Shown here piece by piece: positions 25,274 to 33,756 of a stretch of DNA of 64,000 nucleotides. Each line of letters begins with the position of its first letter. Positions within the stretch are counted from its first letter, which is position 1. Position numbers and translations under genes: made by a program. Below the pieces are notes generated by a model. The model did no database searches and had not been told where the DNA came from. It was given only the letters and a program-made list of their open reading frames with translations. This DNA is from JASHPR01 sp963729365 (lineage in GTDB: Bacteria; Actinomycetota; Actinomycetes; Streptosporangiales; Streptosporangiaceae): positions 85,582 to 149,581 of the forward strand of contig CAVSNQ010000023.1 of the NCBI GenBank assembly GCA_963729365.1. Reading direction: 5' to 3'.

Positions 25274-25972
25274 ATGCCGCACCCGAACGTCGTGGCCGAG
25301 CGCAGCAGCGCCGGTTACCTGCGGTTGCTGCTGTCCCGCCCGGATCAGCGCAACGCGCTGGTTCCCGGGATGGTCGTCGCGCTGACCGACGCGATGCAGG
25401 CGGACAGCGATGCCGTGGTCCTGCTCGGCAGCACCGACCCGCGGGTGTTCTGCGCCGGTGCCGACCTTTCGCTGCCGATCGCGGACCGCGCCGCCGTCTC
25501 GGACTTGCTGTACGAGTGCTACGAGCACATGATCACCCGGCCGGGACCGGTGATCGCCGTGGTCGGCGGGCCGGCGGTTGGCGGCGGAGCCCAGCTGGCC
25601 GCGGCCGCCGACCTGCGGATCGCCGGGCACGGCGCGCGGCTGCGCTGGACCGGGCCGCCCGGCGCTGGGCTTGCGGTGGGCGCGTGGATCCTGACCGACC
25701 TGGCCGGCCGCGGCGCGGCGCTGGAGATCGGCATGACCGGCCGGTGGGTCGATGCCGCCGAGGCGGTCGCGCTCGGCCTGGTGCACCGGGTCGAGGACGA
25801 CCCGGACCAGGTGGCGGCCGGCCTCGCGGAGGCGCTTGCTGCGGCTGGCTCGCCGGGGCCGGGACGGATCAAGGCCATCTCATCGGCGGGCGGCCTGCTC
25901 GACCGGCTGCGGGCGGAACGGAGCGCCAACCGTGCGGCGTTTGACCAAGCGCTGGATGGCGGCACCGGGTGA
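25274..25972 (+). CDS. Enoyl-CoA hydratase/isomerase family protein
   Basis: A 232-residue crotonase-fold protein. The CoA-binding strand reads LLLSRPDQRNALVP, the first oxyanion loop is RVFCAGADLSLP, and the second is VVGGPAVGGGAQLAAAADLR. The Glu residues of classical hydratases are not clearly placed, so hydratase, isomerase or hydrolase activity are all possible. Start ATG 25274 has AGGAG eight bases upstream. It is divergent from the molybdenum hydroxylase operon, with a palindromic operator in its promoter, so it probably acts on a CoA ester in the same catabolic route. Confidence 0.88.
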   Translation: MPHPNVVAERSSAGYLRLLLSRPDQRNALVPGMVVALTDAMQADSDAVVLLGSTDPRVFCAGADLSLPIADRAAVSDLLYECYEHMITRPGPVIAVVGGPAVGGGAQLAAAADLRIAGHGARLRWTGPPGAGLAVGAWILTDLAGRGAALEIGMTGRWVDAAEAVALGLVHRVEDDPDQVAAGLAEALAAAGSPGPGRIKAISSAGGLLDRLRAERSANRAAFDQALDGGTG

Positions 25973-26270
25973 ACGAGTCGCGGCAAGGGCGCCGGGCCGC
26001 GCGTGACCGGCGGCTGCCATCCTGCTGTTCGCTTGGCCTGAGTCGAGTCCGGCATATCGACTCATCTACCGAATGGGAAACAGTGGCGGTCCCGCCACAG
26101 GCTGCGTCGGCCGGGCCCTGCACCGGTTTGAATCCGGCGCACTTACCCGAGTTGTGATATTTGGTATACCATCTGCCCGGGCAGACCGGGCGTGACGGCA
26201 TGGCGGGACCGGGCCAGGTCGGCCGCACGGGCAAGTCGGCCCGCGGGCCGCGGGACCGGCGGAGGGAGCA
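25973..26270. other. Intergenic region with SDR promoter and operator
   Basis: The 298 bases between the enoyl-CoA hydratase and SDR genes hold the second TGGTATACCA operator and the GGAGGGAG ribosome site of the SDR gene. A tRNA-like T-arm string (GGTTTGAATCC, near 26126) occurs but has no cloverleaf around it. No further gene is supported. Confidence 0.45.
26159..26172. promoter_or_regulatory. Probable GntR (FCD) operator, copy 2
   Basis: ATTTGGTATACCAT, identical over 14 bases to the site at 25241-25254, with the palindrome TGGTATACCA at 26162-26171. It lies about 100 bases before the SDR start. Its repetition at two promoters of one cluster is the best evidence for a shared regulator. 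Confidence 0.7.
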
Positions 26271-27071
26271 GTGGTGGACCTGCAGCTGGACGGGAAGGTG
26301 GCCTTTGTCACCGGCGCGAGCAAGGGCATCGGCCGCCAGGTGGCGGAGGATCTCGCCCGCGAGGGAGTTGACGTTGTGATCACGGCCCGCACCGCCGAGC
26401 CGCTGGAGAAGGCCGCAGCGCAGATCGCCACGCTGACCGGGCAGACCATCGTGCCGATGGCCGGGGACATGAGCGTCACGGCCGACGTGGAGCGCTGCGT
26501 GGCCGCGACCCTCGACCGGTTCGGGCACATCGACATCCTGGTCACCTGTGCCGGCAGCTCGCCCGGTGGGCTGCTCGAGAATCTGACCGAAGAGCAGTGG
26601 ATGGCGAGTCTCAATCTCAAGTTCATGGGCTACGTCCGCTCGGTCCGCGCGGTCATCGGCCACATGCGGGAGCGCGGCGAGGGCGCGATCGTGCTGGTCG
26701 TCGGCAACGACGGGCTGAAGCCCAGCTACTGGGAGATGACCGCCGGGGTCGCGAACGCCGCCGACATCAACTTCGCCTCGTCCGTGGCCGAGCAGTACGG
26801 GCGTTACGGCGTGCGGATCAACACGGTCAACCCCGGCCCGGTGTCCACCGACCGGTGGGACACCCTGGAAAAGGCCTTCGCCCGCGACAAGGGCGTCACC
26901 CAGGACCGGGCGCACGAACTCGCCACCGAGTCCATCCCGTTCGGCCGCATCTGCCGCCCGGACGAGGTCGCGGCCCTGGTCACGTTCCTGGCCTCGCCGA
27001 GGGCCAGCTTCATCAACGGCGCGCACATCCCCGTCGACGGCGCCCAGCGCAAGGCGATCATGGATCGCTAG
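26271..27071 (+). CDS. Short-chain dehydrogenase/reductase family protein with atypical active site
   Basis: A 266-residue SDR. The cofactor loop VAFVTGASKGIGRQV near residue 10, the structural VTCAGSS near 86, and the tail GRICRPDEVAALVTFLASPR are typical. The catalytic YxxxK is missing: where it should be, the sequence is MTAGVANAADINFASSVAEQ, so there is no Tyr and no Lys at the expected spacing. The usual Ser position reads LVVGNDG. It may be a non-canonical SDR or a cofactor-binding protein without classical reduction chemistry. Tandem GTG codons at 26271/26274 follow GGAGGGAG. Regulation by the palindrome upstream is likely. Confidence 0.85.
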   Translation: MVDLQLDGKVAFVTGASKGIGRQVAEDLAREGVDVVITARTAEPLEKAAAQIATLTGQTIVPMAGDMSVTADVERCVAATLDRFGHIDILVTCAGSSPGGLLENLTEEQWMASLNLKFMGYVRSVRAVIGHMRERGEGAIVLVVGNDGLKPSYWEMTAGVANAADINFASSVAEQYGRYGVRINTVNPGPVSTDRWDTLEKAFARDKGVTQDRAHELATESIPFGRICRPDEVAALVTFLASPRASFINGAHIPVDGAQRKAIMDR

Positions 27072-27086
27072 CACCTTGATCGTCGC

Positions 27087-27158
27087 AAGTCTTCATGCGT
27101 TCCAGTCATTTTGCAGGGTGATATGCCCGAATTGCGGCCAGCGAACGCGTGAAGACTT
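27087..27158. repeat. Long interrupted inverted repeat between convergent genes
   Basis: AAGTCTTCATGCG (27087-27099) is mirrored by CGCGTGAAGACTT (27146-27158) with one mismatch and 46 bases between the arms. It lies between the SDR stop and the glycoside hydrolase stop. It could be a bidirectional terminator with a long loop or the ends of a small miniature element. There is no T-tract. Confidence 0.45.
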
Positions 27159-27192
27159 CAAATGATCATGGGTTTTCGGGGTCGGGCGAGGG

Positions 27193-29457
27193 TCAGCGGC
27201 TCCCTGGGCGGGCGACTTCCAGGCGGCGGGGGCGCGGCGAGCCGGGGATGCGGATGGGGAGCCAGTCCAGGCCCTCGGCGTCGCGGGTGACCGGGCCGAA
27301 CCTGCTCTCCGGTGCCCTGGTGCCGTCCAGGGTGACCACGCAGCCAGGCCCGGCGAAGGCCTGCTCGACGGTGAAGTCAGCCGTCGTGGGCGGCAGCTCC
27401 ACCGACAGCCGGGCCTCGTCGGCGGAGAACTGCCGGAACCGGCCCCGCAGCTCGGCACGCAGCAGCGGCACGCCGTCCCGCGACAGCGCCGTGGAGTCCG
27501 GCCCGAGTTCCGCTGAGTACGCGACACCGGCCACATAGCCCACGGAAGACCGGCTGTTGTCCCCGGCGCAGCCGAAGCAGGTCCCGTCCCACGGGTCGGT
27601 GCCAAAAACCTCCAGGTCCGCGATCATCGGCAGCAGGCTGCCCCAGGTGTAGAACGGCTCGGCGTCTACGGAGTCGCCGCCGTCGCCGGTCTGCTGGCTG
27701 AAGTTCTCGTAGCATCGCCGCTCGGCCCACCCCCGGCGGAACATTTCCAGGCCCCGCGACGCGAGCCACGCCGCCTGCTCGTCGAACCGGTACCGGCGCA
27801 GGCCGAGGTAGACCAGGTAGTTGAAGCAGGGCCAGACCCGGCCGCGCCAGTACACGTTGTCGAGCGCCGCGGGATCGTCATGCGGCGTCCCGGCCACCGG
27901 ATACGGCCCGCCGAACCGGCGCGGGTCGGCCAGCCAGCGCTGCACCATGGCCTCGGCCTGGGCCGGCGTCGCGATCCCGGCCAGCAGCGGGTAGAAGCTG
28001 GTAGGGGACAGGCTCCTGGTGAACTCCCCGCTCCACAGCCGCCCGGCGAACACCTCGCGCTCGCGGTCCCACAGCCGGGTCCGCACCGCCTCGGCCAGCT
28101 CGGCAGCCCTTCCGGCGATCCGGTCACTCCCCGGCAGCAGCCGCGCGAGCAGGCTGCCCTCGTGCACCAGCAGGCTGTTCAGCCCGACGTCCTCGAGGTC
28201 CATGGTGTGCGTGGAAAGGTCGAACCGCATGTCGTCGTACACCGGCGAGTTGTCGTTGGCCGCCTCGTCCATCGCCGCCTGCCGGGTGTGCACGAAGTGC
28301 CCGTCGCCCACCGGCGACGAGCCGTACTCGAGCAGCCCGTTGTCGTTGCCGTCCCGGGTCGCGAACCACCAGTCGAACGCCTCGGCCAGGACCCGCGCCG
28401 CCGCGGCGGCCGCGTCACTGTCTGGTGTCATGGCCTGAACCGACCAGCACGCCTGCGCGCCGACCGGCGGATGCGAGCGGTCCTCCCAGTTCGTGGTGGC
28501 CGCGCGGAGCGCGGTGAGGTTGCCGCGCGGAGTGCGGCCGGCCAGCACCGCGGCCACGTTGTCCCAGGCGAGCCGGCCCGCGCCGAGGTGCGCCGCGAGG
28601 ATCGAGTGCAGGAACCCGTCGATCTGCCAGACGCCGAAGCCGCCGAACTTGCGCGCGATCCAGGCCCTGGTCGCGACCGTGTAGGCCTGCCGGCCCGCCG
28701 GATCCCAGACGGTATTCCAGCCGAGCACGTCACGGATCGCCGTCCGGTTCTCGTCGGCATCACCAGCGGGCCCGGCGTCCCTTCCGTGCTGTGCGTCCGC
28801 GAGTGCCCGCCGCAGGCGATCCTGCGCCGCGTCCGCATCCGGGCCCGCGGCAGCGGCGAAAACGGTCACCGGGTCCGTGGCGCTGATCCGGAAGACCGCG
28901 AACCGGCCCCGCTCCGGGGCCGGCGGCCGGGCGTAGTAACTTTGCGACTCCATCAGAGTGCCCAGTACGCCACGCTCCATGGTCAGCCGGGTATCGGTCG
29001 GCCGGTCCAGCGTGCTGAATGCGGCGGACGGCCCTTCCGCGGCCCGGTCCAGCAGCGCCACCGGGGGCTGCAGGTACTCGCCTCCGGGCGGGGTGATCAA
29101 GCGGACCGGCGCGGGGTCGCCGGTCCCGTCGGTGCCGAACTCGAGCAGCAGCCAGAACCGCAGTCCCCACTCGGCCATGTCCGTGCAGGTGAGCCTGCCG
29201 GTCACGCAGCCGTCGCCGGCCGCGGCCAGTTCGAGCCGCACGGTCGACCCGGCGTGGGTCAGGTCCACCGCGATCTCGCCGCCGTCGATGTGGTGCGCGC
29301 CGAGCCGGTAGGCGGGGGACCAGGGGAAGTCGGTGAACGTGTTCGCGCTCGCGCTGTACGCGCCGACCCGGAGCACCGCGCCGCTGCCCAGGTGCACGGC
29401 GCAGGCCGGCCAGTCGGCGTCCCACGTGTTCCAGATGTCCGGGCCGGCGGCGGTCAT
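27193..29457 (-). CDS. MGH1/GH63-like glycoside hydrolase
   Basis: A 754-residue protein. Residues 1-200 are a beta-rich N-terminal domain; the rest is an (alpha/alpha)6 barrel like GH63/mannosylglycerate hydrolase, with WDNVAAVLAGRTPRGNL, CWSVQAM, DGNDNGLLEYGSSP, and NVYWRGRVWPCFNYLVYLGL. Acidic residues in DGNDNGLLEYG and WDREREVFAGR-type strands fit catalytic positions, but I cannot fix them. No signal peptide is present, so it acts inside the cell on an imported glycoside. Start ATG 29457 overlaps the isochorismatase stop (ATGA). It sits in an operon with a hydrolase and a permease, regulated by the divergent LacI protein. Confidence 0.78.
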   Translation of the reverse strand: MTAAGPDIWNTWDADWPACAVHLGSGAVLRVGAYSASANTFTDFPWSPAYRLGAHHIDGGEIAVDLTHAGSTVRLELAAAGDGCVTGRLTCTDMAEWGLRFWLLLEFGTDGTGDPAPVRLITPPGGEYLQPPVALLDRAAEGPSAAFSTLDRPTDTRLTMERGVLGTLMESQSYYARPPAPERGRFAVFRISATDPVTVFAAAAGPDADAAQDRLRRALADAQHGRDAGPAGDADENRTAIRDVLGWNTVWDPAGRQAYTVATRAWIARKFGGFGVWQIDGFLHSILAAHLGAGRLAWDNVAAVLAGRTPRGNLTALRAATTNWEDRSHPPVGAQACWSVQAMTPDSDAAAAAARVLAEAFDWWFATRDGNDNGLLEYGSSPVGDGHFVHTRQAAMDEAANDNSPVYDDMRFDLSTHTMDLEDVGLNSLLVHEGSLLARLLPGSDRIAGRAAELAEAVRTRLWDREREVFAGRLWSGEFTRSLSPTSFYPLLAGIATPAQAEAMVQRWLADPRRFGGPYPVAGTPHDDPAALDNVYWRGRVWPCFNYLVYLGLRRYRFDEQAAWLASRGLEMFRRGWAERRCYENFSQQTGDGGDSVDAEPFYTWGSLLPMIADLEVFGTDPWDGTCFGCAGDNSRSSVGYVAGVAYSAELGPDSTALSRDGVPLLRAELRGRFRQFSADEARLSVELPPTTADFTVEQAFAGPGCVVTLDGTRAPESRFGPVTRDAEGLDWLPIRIPGSPRPRRLEVARPGSR

Positions 29458-30044
29458 GCCCGGTTGGCCCCTGCCAGGCGGCTGAGTTCCTCGCTGACCG
29501 AGCCGATCGTGATCTGTGGCGCGAACCCTGCCATGAGGTTCAGCGCGGCCTCGTGCGCCTCGGTCGTGATCCCAGCGCAGGCGTCGGCGATGACCCGGAC
29601 CTGCGCGCCGCCGTCGACCGCCGCCAGCACCGTGGCCAGCACGCAGCAGTCGGTGCTCACGCCGCATACGGTCAGCTCCCGGCCGGGGCCGAGCATGGAC
29701 TCGAGTTCCGGGCCCCACTTGGAGAACGTCGGCTTGTCCAGGGTGTTAAGGCCCTGGCTCGCCCACGGCTGCGCAAGGTCGGCCAGGCCCGCGGCCTCCG
29801 GGGCCAGCACCTGCGGCCAGGCGCGGTAGTAGCCGACCCAGCTTCCCTCGGGCACCTCGGGGATCACGAACCGGGTGAAGATCACCCGCGGCCCGTACCC
29901 GCTGGCCAGCGAGCCGATGGGCTTGATGAGGTCCTCGAACCCCGGCACCTCCCACGGGCTGCCCGCGGCGAAGAACTCCTGCATGTCGATGACGGCAAGC
30001 AGCGGCCCACCTACCTCCCCATCCCCCTTCCCTGGCTCCTTCAT
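29454..30044 (-). CDS. Isochorismatase/nicotinamidase-family cysteine hydrolase
   Basis: A 196-residue isochorismatase-fold hydrolase. The Asp-Lys-Cys triad is visible: Asp in LLAVIDMQEFF (about residue 20), Lys in LDKPTFSKWG (about 104), and the nucleophile Cys in CGVSTDCCVLAT (about 131). The two-Cys STDCC signature is usual. It hydrolyses amides or carbamoyl compounds; the natural substrate is unknown. Start ATG 30044 lies directly after the NCS1 permease stop, and its 3' end overlaps the glycoside hydrolase start. With an NCS1 nucleobase-type permease upstream, an imported amide or ureide is a reasonable but unproven substrate. Confidence 0.88.
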   Translation of the reverse strand: MKEPGKGDGEVGGPLLAVIDMQEFFAAGSPWEVPGFEDLIKPIGSLASGYGPRVIFTRFVIPEVPEGSWVGYYRAWPQVLAPEAAGLADLAQPWASQGLNTLDKPTFSKWGPELESMLGPGRELTVCGVSTDCCVLATVLAAVDGGAQVRVIADACAGITTEAHEAALNLMAGFAPQITIGSVSEELSRLAGANRA

Positions 30045-30046
30045 GA

Positions 30047-31546
30047 TCACGCCGCGACCGCTGCCTTCTCGGCGGCCCTGGCCTTGGCGAACTGCCCGGT
30101 GGCCAGCACGAGCACCGTGTAGACGAGGGCGCCGAGGACCAGCGCGATGATCACGCCGATACTGCTGCCGCCGACCGCCCCGGTCCGGCCGCCGAGCAGG
30201 CCGAGCAGGTAGCCCACCCAGCTGAACACCGGGCTGGTCGAGGTCACCGTGCCGAGGCCGACCGCGCAGGCGATCACCAGCGCGGTCAGGCCGCACCAGT
30301 TGTAGGCGCCGCTGTCGACCCGGTACAGCCGGTCCTCGTCGTAGCCGGACTTCCACCGCAGTAGCCCCAGGTCGGCGAGGAAGATCCCGGACCACGCGGC
30401 GAGCAGGACGCCGAGCGTTATCAGGAAGCCCTCGAACGGCGCGAAGAACGTCTTGGCGATGAACAGCACGTAGATGTTCCCTGCGATCATCACGCAGGCA
30501 TCGATCGCCACGGTCTTGTACCGCTCGGTGCGCAGGCCGAGGGTCAGCAGGTTCAGGCCGCCGGAGTAGACGTCGAGCACCGTGGCGGCGATCAGGCCGC
30601 CGACGGCGGTGATCAGGTAGGGGACCGCGAACCAGACCGGCAGCGTATCGGCGAACAGGCCGATCGGGTTGGCGGCCGACGCGATACCCGGGTTGCTGGC
30701 GGCGAGGAAGATGCCGAAGATGCCGAGTAGGATCGGGGCGAGGCTGGCGCCGAACGTGGTCCAGCCCACGACCGATGCCGACCTGACCTTCCGTGGCAGG
30801 TACCTGCTGTAGTCACCGGCGGCGTTTACCCAGCCGATGCCGAGCCCGGCCATGATCACGGTGGTTCCGCCGATGACGCCGCCAAGGAACGTCCCCGGGT
30901 GCAGCGAGGTCGCCGCGTGCAGGTTCACGTGCTTGGCCTCGAGGATGATGAACACCACGGTCAGCACCGCGAAGGCGTAAACGAACCAGATCTGCACCCG
31001 GGCGATCGTGGCGTGCCCGAGCAGCGCGAGCGCGATGGTCACGCCCGCCACGATCACGAACGCGATCGCGACCGTCGGATCGCCGGCCGGCGCGCCGAGC
31101 CGCAGCATGATGCTCTGCGCGGCGAGCACCCCCAGCGCGGTCAGCAGGATCTCCCAGCCGAGGAACGAGACGTAGCTGATCAGCGTCGGCAGCGCGTTGC
31201 CGAGCACGCCGAACGATGCGCGCGACACCACGAGCGTGGGCGCGTTGGCCCGCTTCCCGGCCAGGCTGATGAAGCCGACGAGCAGGAACGACAGCACGGT
31301 GCCGACGATCATCACGACGATCGCCTGCGTCAGGTCGAGGCCGTAGAAGGTGACCAGGAACGCGCCGTAGGTGATGTCCAGGATCCCGATGTTGGCCGCG
31401 CACCAGATCCAGAACAGCTCGATCGGCTTGCCGTGGCGCTCTTCCTCGGCGATCGGGTTGATCCCGTTGGTCTCGATGCTCCACGGCCGGTCGGCGTCGG
31501 GGGCCTGCGCCGCATTTCCGCCTGGGCTGACTGCGTTGGTGTCCAT
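30047..31546 (-). CDS. NCS1-family purine/cytosine-type permease
   Basis: A 499-residue membrane protein with about twelve hydrophobic helices. NCS1 marks are IETNGINPIAEEERHGKPIE before helix 1, WCAANIGILDITYGA in helix 1, and RASFGVLGNALPTLISY in helix 3. The family imports nucleobases, hydantoins, allantoin or thiamine precursors with Na+ or H+. Start ATG 31546 has GGAGGG seven bases upstream. It is the first gene of a minus-strand operon followed by the isochorismatase and glycoside hydrolase genes, and divergent from a LacI regulator with which it shares palindromic operators. Confidence 0.9.
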   Translation of the reverse strand: MDTNAVSPGGNAAQAPDADRPWSIETNGINPIAEEERHGKPIELFWIWCAANIGILDITYGAFLVTFYGLDLTQAIVVMIVGTVLSFLLVGFISLAGKRANAPTLVVSRASFGVLGNALPTLISYVSFLGWEILLTALGVLAAQSIMLRLGAPAGDPTVAIAFVIVAGVTIALALLGHATIARVQIWFVYAFAVLTVVFIILEAKHVNLHAATSLHPGTFLGGVIGGTTVIMAGLGIGWVNAAGDYSRYLPRKVRSASVVGWTTFGASLAPILLGIFGIFLAASNPGIASAANPIGLFADTLPVWFAVPYLITAVGGLIAATVLDVYSGGLNLLTLGLRTERYKTVAIDACVMIAGNIYVLFIAKTFFAPFEGFLITLGVLLAAWSGIFLADLGLLRWKSGYDEDRLYRVDSGAYNWCGLTALVIACAVGLGTVTSTSPVFSWVGYLLGLLGGRTGAVGGSSIGVIIALVLGALVYTVLVLATGQFAKARAAEKAAVAA

Positions 31547-31571
31547 GCTCTGGCCCTCCGGGGGGATCCGA

Positions 31572-31697
31572 GATGGGAACGATTTCACCGCCGTTCCAGC
31601 TCGGTGTCAAGATGCTGGGAACGTTCCCGTCTGGCCAGGAACGGCGGAGTGTGTAAACATTGCGACCTATGGAGCCGGTCGCGGCGGAATCGTTCCC
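31572..31697. promoter_or_regulatory. LacI-type operator cluster
   Basis: The perfect palindrome GGGAACGTTCCC is at 31617-31628. Related half-matching sites are GGGAACGATTTC (about 31575-31586) and GGAATCGTTCCC at 31686-31697, the last inside the LacI reading frame. All share GGAACG/CGTTCC with the central CG step usual for LacI-family sites. They lie between the NCS1 operon and the lacI-like gene, so the regulator probably represses both directions. Confidence 0.7.
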
Positions 31698-32706
31698 ACA
31701 ACCCGTGCGGCTCCGTGACGTCGCCGCCGCGGCTGGTGTCTCCACGTCCACTGCATCGCGAGTCCTCTCCGGCGCCAGCGGGACGTCCTCGGCGACCGCG
31801 GCCGCGGTACTGGCCGCGGCCCGGCGACTGGACTACCGGCCCAACCTTATTGCCAGGGGTCTGCGGGCGCGCAGTTCCGGTATGGCCGGCATCGTCGTGC
31901 CCGGCATCGGCAACCCGTTCTTCGCAGAGCTCGTCGAGGCGCTGGAGGCCGCGCTGCGCGACGCCGACCTCGACATGATCCTGGCGGACTCGCGCGACGA
32001 CCCGGCCGACGAGGCACGCCGGCTGCAGGCCCTGACCGACCGGCAGGTGGCTGGGCTGATCATGATCCCGGCCAGGCACCACTCCAGCGCGGCGGCCATG
32101 CGGCGGGCGCACCGGTCGGTGCCGATCGTCCAGATGGACCGGCAGGTCGACGGGTTCCCCGCCGACTACGTGGGCGTGGACAACGCGCTGGGGATCCGGC
32201 ACGTGCTCGAGCACCTGGCCAGCCAGGGCTGCCGGAGCGTCGCGTTCGTGTCCGATGAGACGGCAAGCTCAACCGGCCGCAGCCGGCTCGACGCGTTCCG
32301 GCTGACGGTGCCGCGGGTTTCTGGGCTGGTCGCGGGCCCGGTGCTGCTCGGGTCCTTCACGATCGAGTTCGGCCGCAAGGCCGCGCGGGAGCTGCTGGGC
32401 AGCCGGCCGCTGCCTGACGCGGTGCTGTGCGGGTCTGACATCATCGCGCTCGGAGTGGTGCGCGAGCTGCATCACTGCGGCATAGGCGTTCCGGAGGTGG
32501 TCAAGGTCACCGGGTTCGACGGCATCTTGTTCTCCGAGCTGTGCGAGCCGCCGCTGACGACGGTGCGCCAGCCGGTGCAGACCATCGCGGCCGAGTCGGT
32601 CCGGCTGCTGCAGCTGCGGATGAGCGGCGACGACGCGGCGGTGCGGCGGAGCGAGATCGCGCCGTCGCTGCTGGTCCGGCGGTCTTCCCTCGCGGGCACC
32701 GGATGA
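31669..32706 (+). CDS. LacI-family transcriptional regulator
   Basis: A 345-residue LacI/GalR regulator. The N-terminal HTH VRLRDVAAAAGVSTSTASRV and hinge DYRPNLIARGLRAR are followed by a periplasmic-binding-protein-like sensor domain (GIVVPGIGNPFFAELVEALE to the LRQPVQTIAAESVRLL helix). Start ATG 31669 was taken although its ribosome site is weak; a TTG lies nine bases earlier in frame. Its stop overlaps the ribokinase start (ATGA), so repressor and sugar kinase are co-translated. The effector is probably a sugar or nucleoside imported by the divergent operon. Confidence 0.92.
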   Translation: MEPVAAESFPQPVRLRDVAAAAGVSTSTASRVLSGASGTSSATAAAVLAAARRLDYRPNLIARGLRARSSGMAGIVVPGIGNPFFAELVEALEAALRDADLDMILADSRDDPADEARRLQALTDRQVAGLIMIPARHHSSAAAMRRAHRSVPIVQMDRQVDGFPADYVGVDNALGIRHVLEHLASQGCRSVAFVSDETASSTGRSRLDAFRLTVPRVSGLVAGPVLLGSFTIEFGRKAARELLGSRPLPDAVLCGSDIIALGVVRELHHCGIGVPEVVKVTGFDGILFSELCEPPLTTVRQPVQTIAAESVRLLQLRMSGDDAAVRRSEIAPSLLVRRSSLAGTG

Positions 32707-33638
32707 GCGGGCCCCGGCTGGCCGTGATCGGCAGCCTCAACGCCGACCTCACCCTGATCGTCGGCCGGCTGCCCGGCCCGGGCGAGACCGTGCTGAGCTC
32801 GGCTCCGGGAACGGTCGGTTTCGGCGGCAAGGGTGGCAACCAGGCCGCCGCAGCTGCCGCGTTCGGCGCTGACGTGACCATGATCGGCCGGGTCGGTGAC
32901 GACGACGTCGGGGAGCAGATCCGCGCCGACCTGGTCTCCCGCGGGGTCGACGTCTCCCGGGTGCGGGTTACGCCCGGCGCGCGCAGCGGCGGCGCGACGA
33001 TCGCCGTCGACCCGGCCGGGGAGAACCTGATCCTGGTCGACCCCGGCGCCAACGGCGCCCTGGCGCCCGGCGACATCGGCCGGGACGCCCTGGACCGCGC
33101 GGGCGCGATGCTGCTGCAGCTGGAGATCCCGCTGGCCACCGTCGCCGCGGCCGCGTCAATGGCCACCGCGCCGGTGGTGCTCAACCCGGCGCCCGCCGTG
33201 CCGCTCGGCCCGGACCTGCTGGCCGATGTCGACGTCCTGGTGCCGAACCGGGCCGAGCTTGCGCTGCTGGCCGGGGCGGCGGCGCCGTCCGGGCTGGCGG
33301 CAACCGCGGCGCTGGCCCGCAAGCTCCGCGGCGGGCTTGATGTCGTGGTCACGCTCGGCGTGGACGGCGCGCTGGTCGTGCCCGGCTCCGGCGGCCCGGC
33401 AGCGCACATTGCTGCCCCGGAGGTCGCGGCGGTGGACGCCACCGGGGCGGGGGACTGTTTCTGCGGCACGCTCGCCGTTTTGCTGGCCGAGGGCGCGAGC
33501 CTGGCCGACGCCGCCCGGGTCTCGGTCGCCGCCGCAGCGCTGTCGGTCACCGGCGCCGGGGCGCGCGGCCTGCTGCCTCGCCGTGCCGAGGCCGAGCCGC
33601 TGGCCGCCTCGCTGATCGCCAGGCCGGTCGGCGGCTAA
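32703..33638 (+). CDS. Ribokinase-family sugar kinase
   Basis: A 311-residue PfkB-family kinase. The N-terminal substrate motif GSLNADLTLIVGRLPGPGET, the glycine-rich GGKGGNQAAAAAAFGADVTM, and the C-terminal catalytic motif DATGAGDCFCGTLAVLL (catalytic Asp in GAGD) are all intact. It phosphorylates ribose or a related sugar or nucleoside. Start ATG 32703 overlaps the lacI-like stop by four bases. Together with the divergent permease and hydrolases it suggests uptake of a glycoside or nucleoside, cleavage, and phosphorylation of the released sugar. Confidence 0.92.
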   Translation: MSGPRLAVIGSLNADLTLIVGRLPGPGETVLSSAPGTVGFGGKGGNQAAAAAAFGADVTMIGRVGDDDVGEQIRADLVSRGVDVSRVRVTPGARSGGATIAVDPAGENLILVDPGANGALAPGDIGRDALDRAGAMLLQLEIPLATVAAAASMATAPVVLNPAPAVPLGPDLLADVDVLVPNRAELALLAGAAAPSGLAATAALARKLRGGLDVVVTLGVDGALVVPGSGGPAAHIAAPEVAAVDATGAGDCFCGTLAVLLAEGASLADAARVSVAAAALSVTGAGARGLLPRRAEAEPLAASLIARPVGG

Positions 33639-33756
33639 CGGGGCCTGCCCGCGGCGGTACCTGCCGGGCCGGGTGACCCGCGGCCGCTGGACGTTCCGGT
33701 TGCAATACCCCGTCTCCGGGAATGTCCTGGAACACGGTGACATGGAAGGACCCGGC

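Noticed and set aside
26100..26150. Possible tRNA from the string GGTTTGAATCC
   Set aside because: No acceptor stem, D-arm or anticodon arm can be folded around it.
33639..33756. A small gene right after the ribokinase gene
   Set aside because: No start with ribosome site and no recognisable product in the short open stretches.
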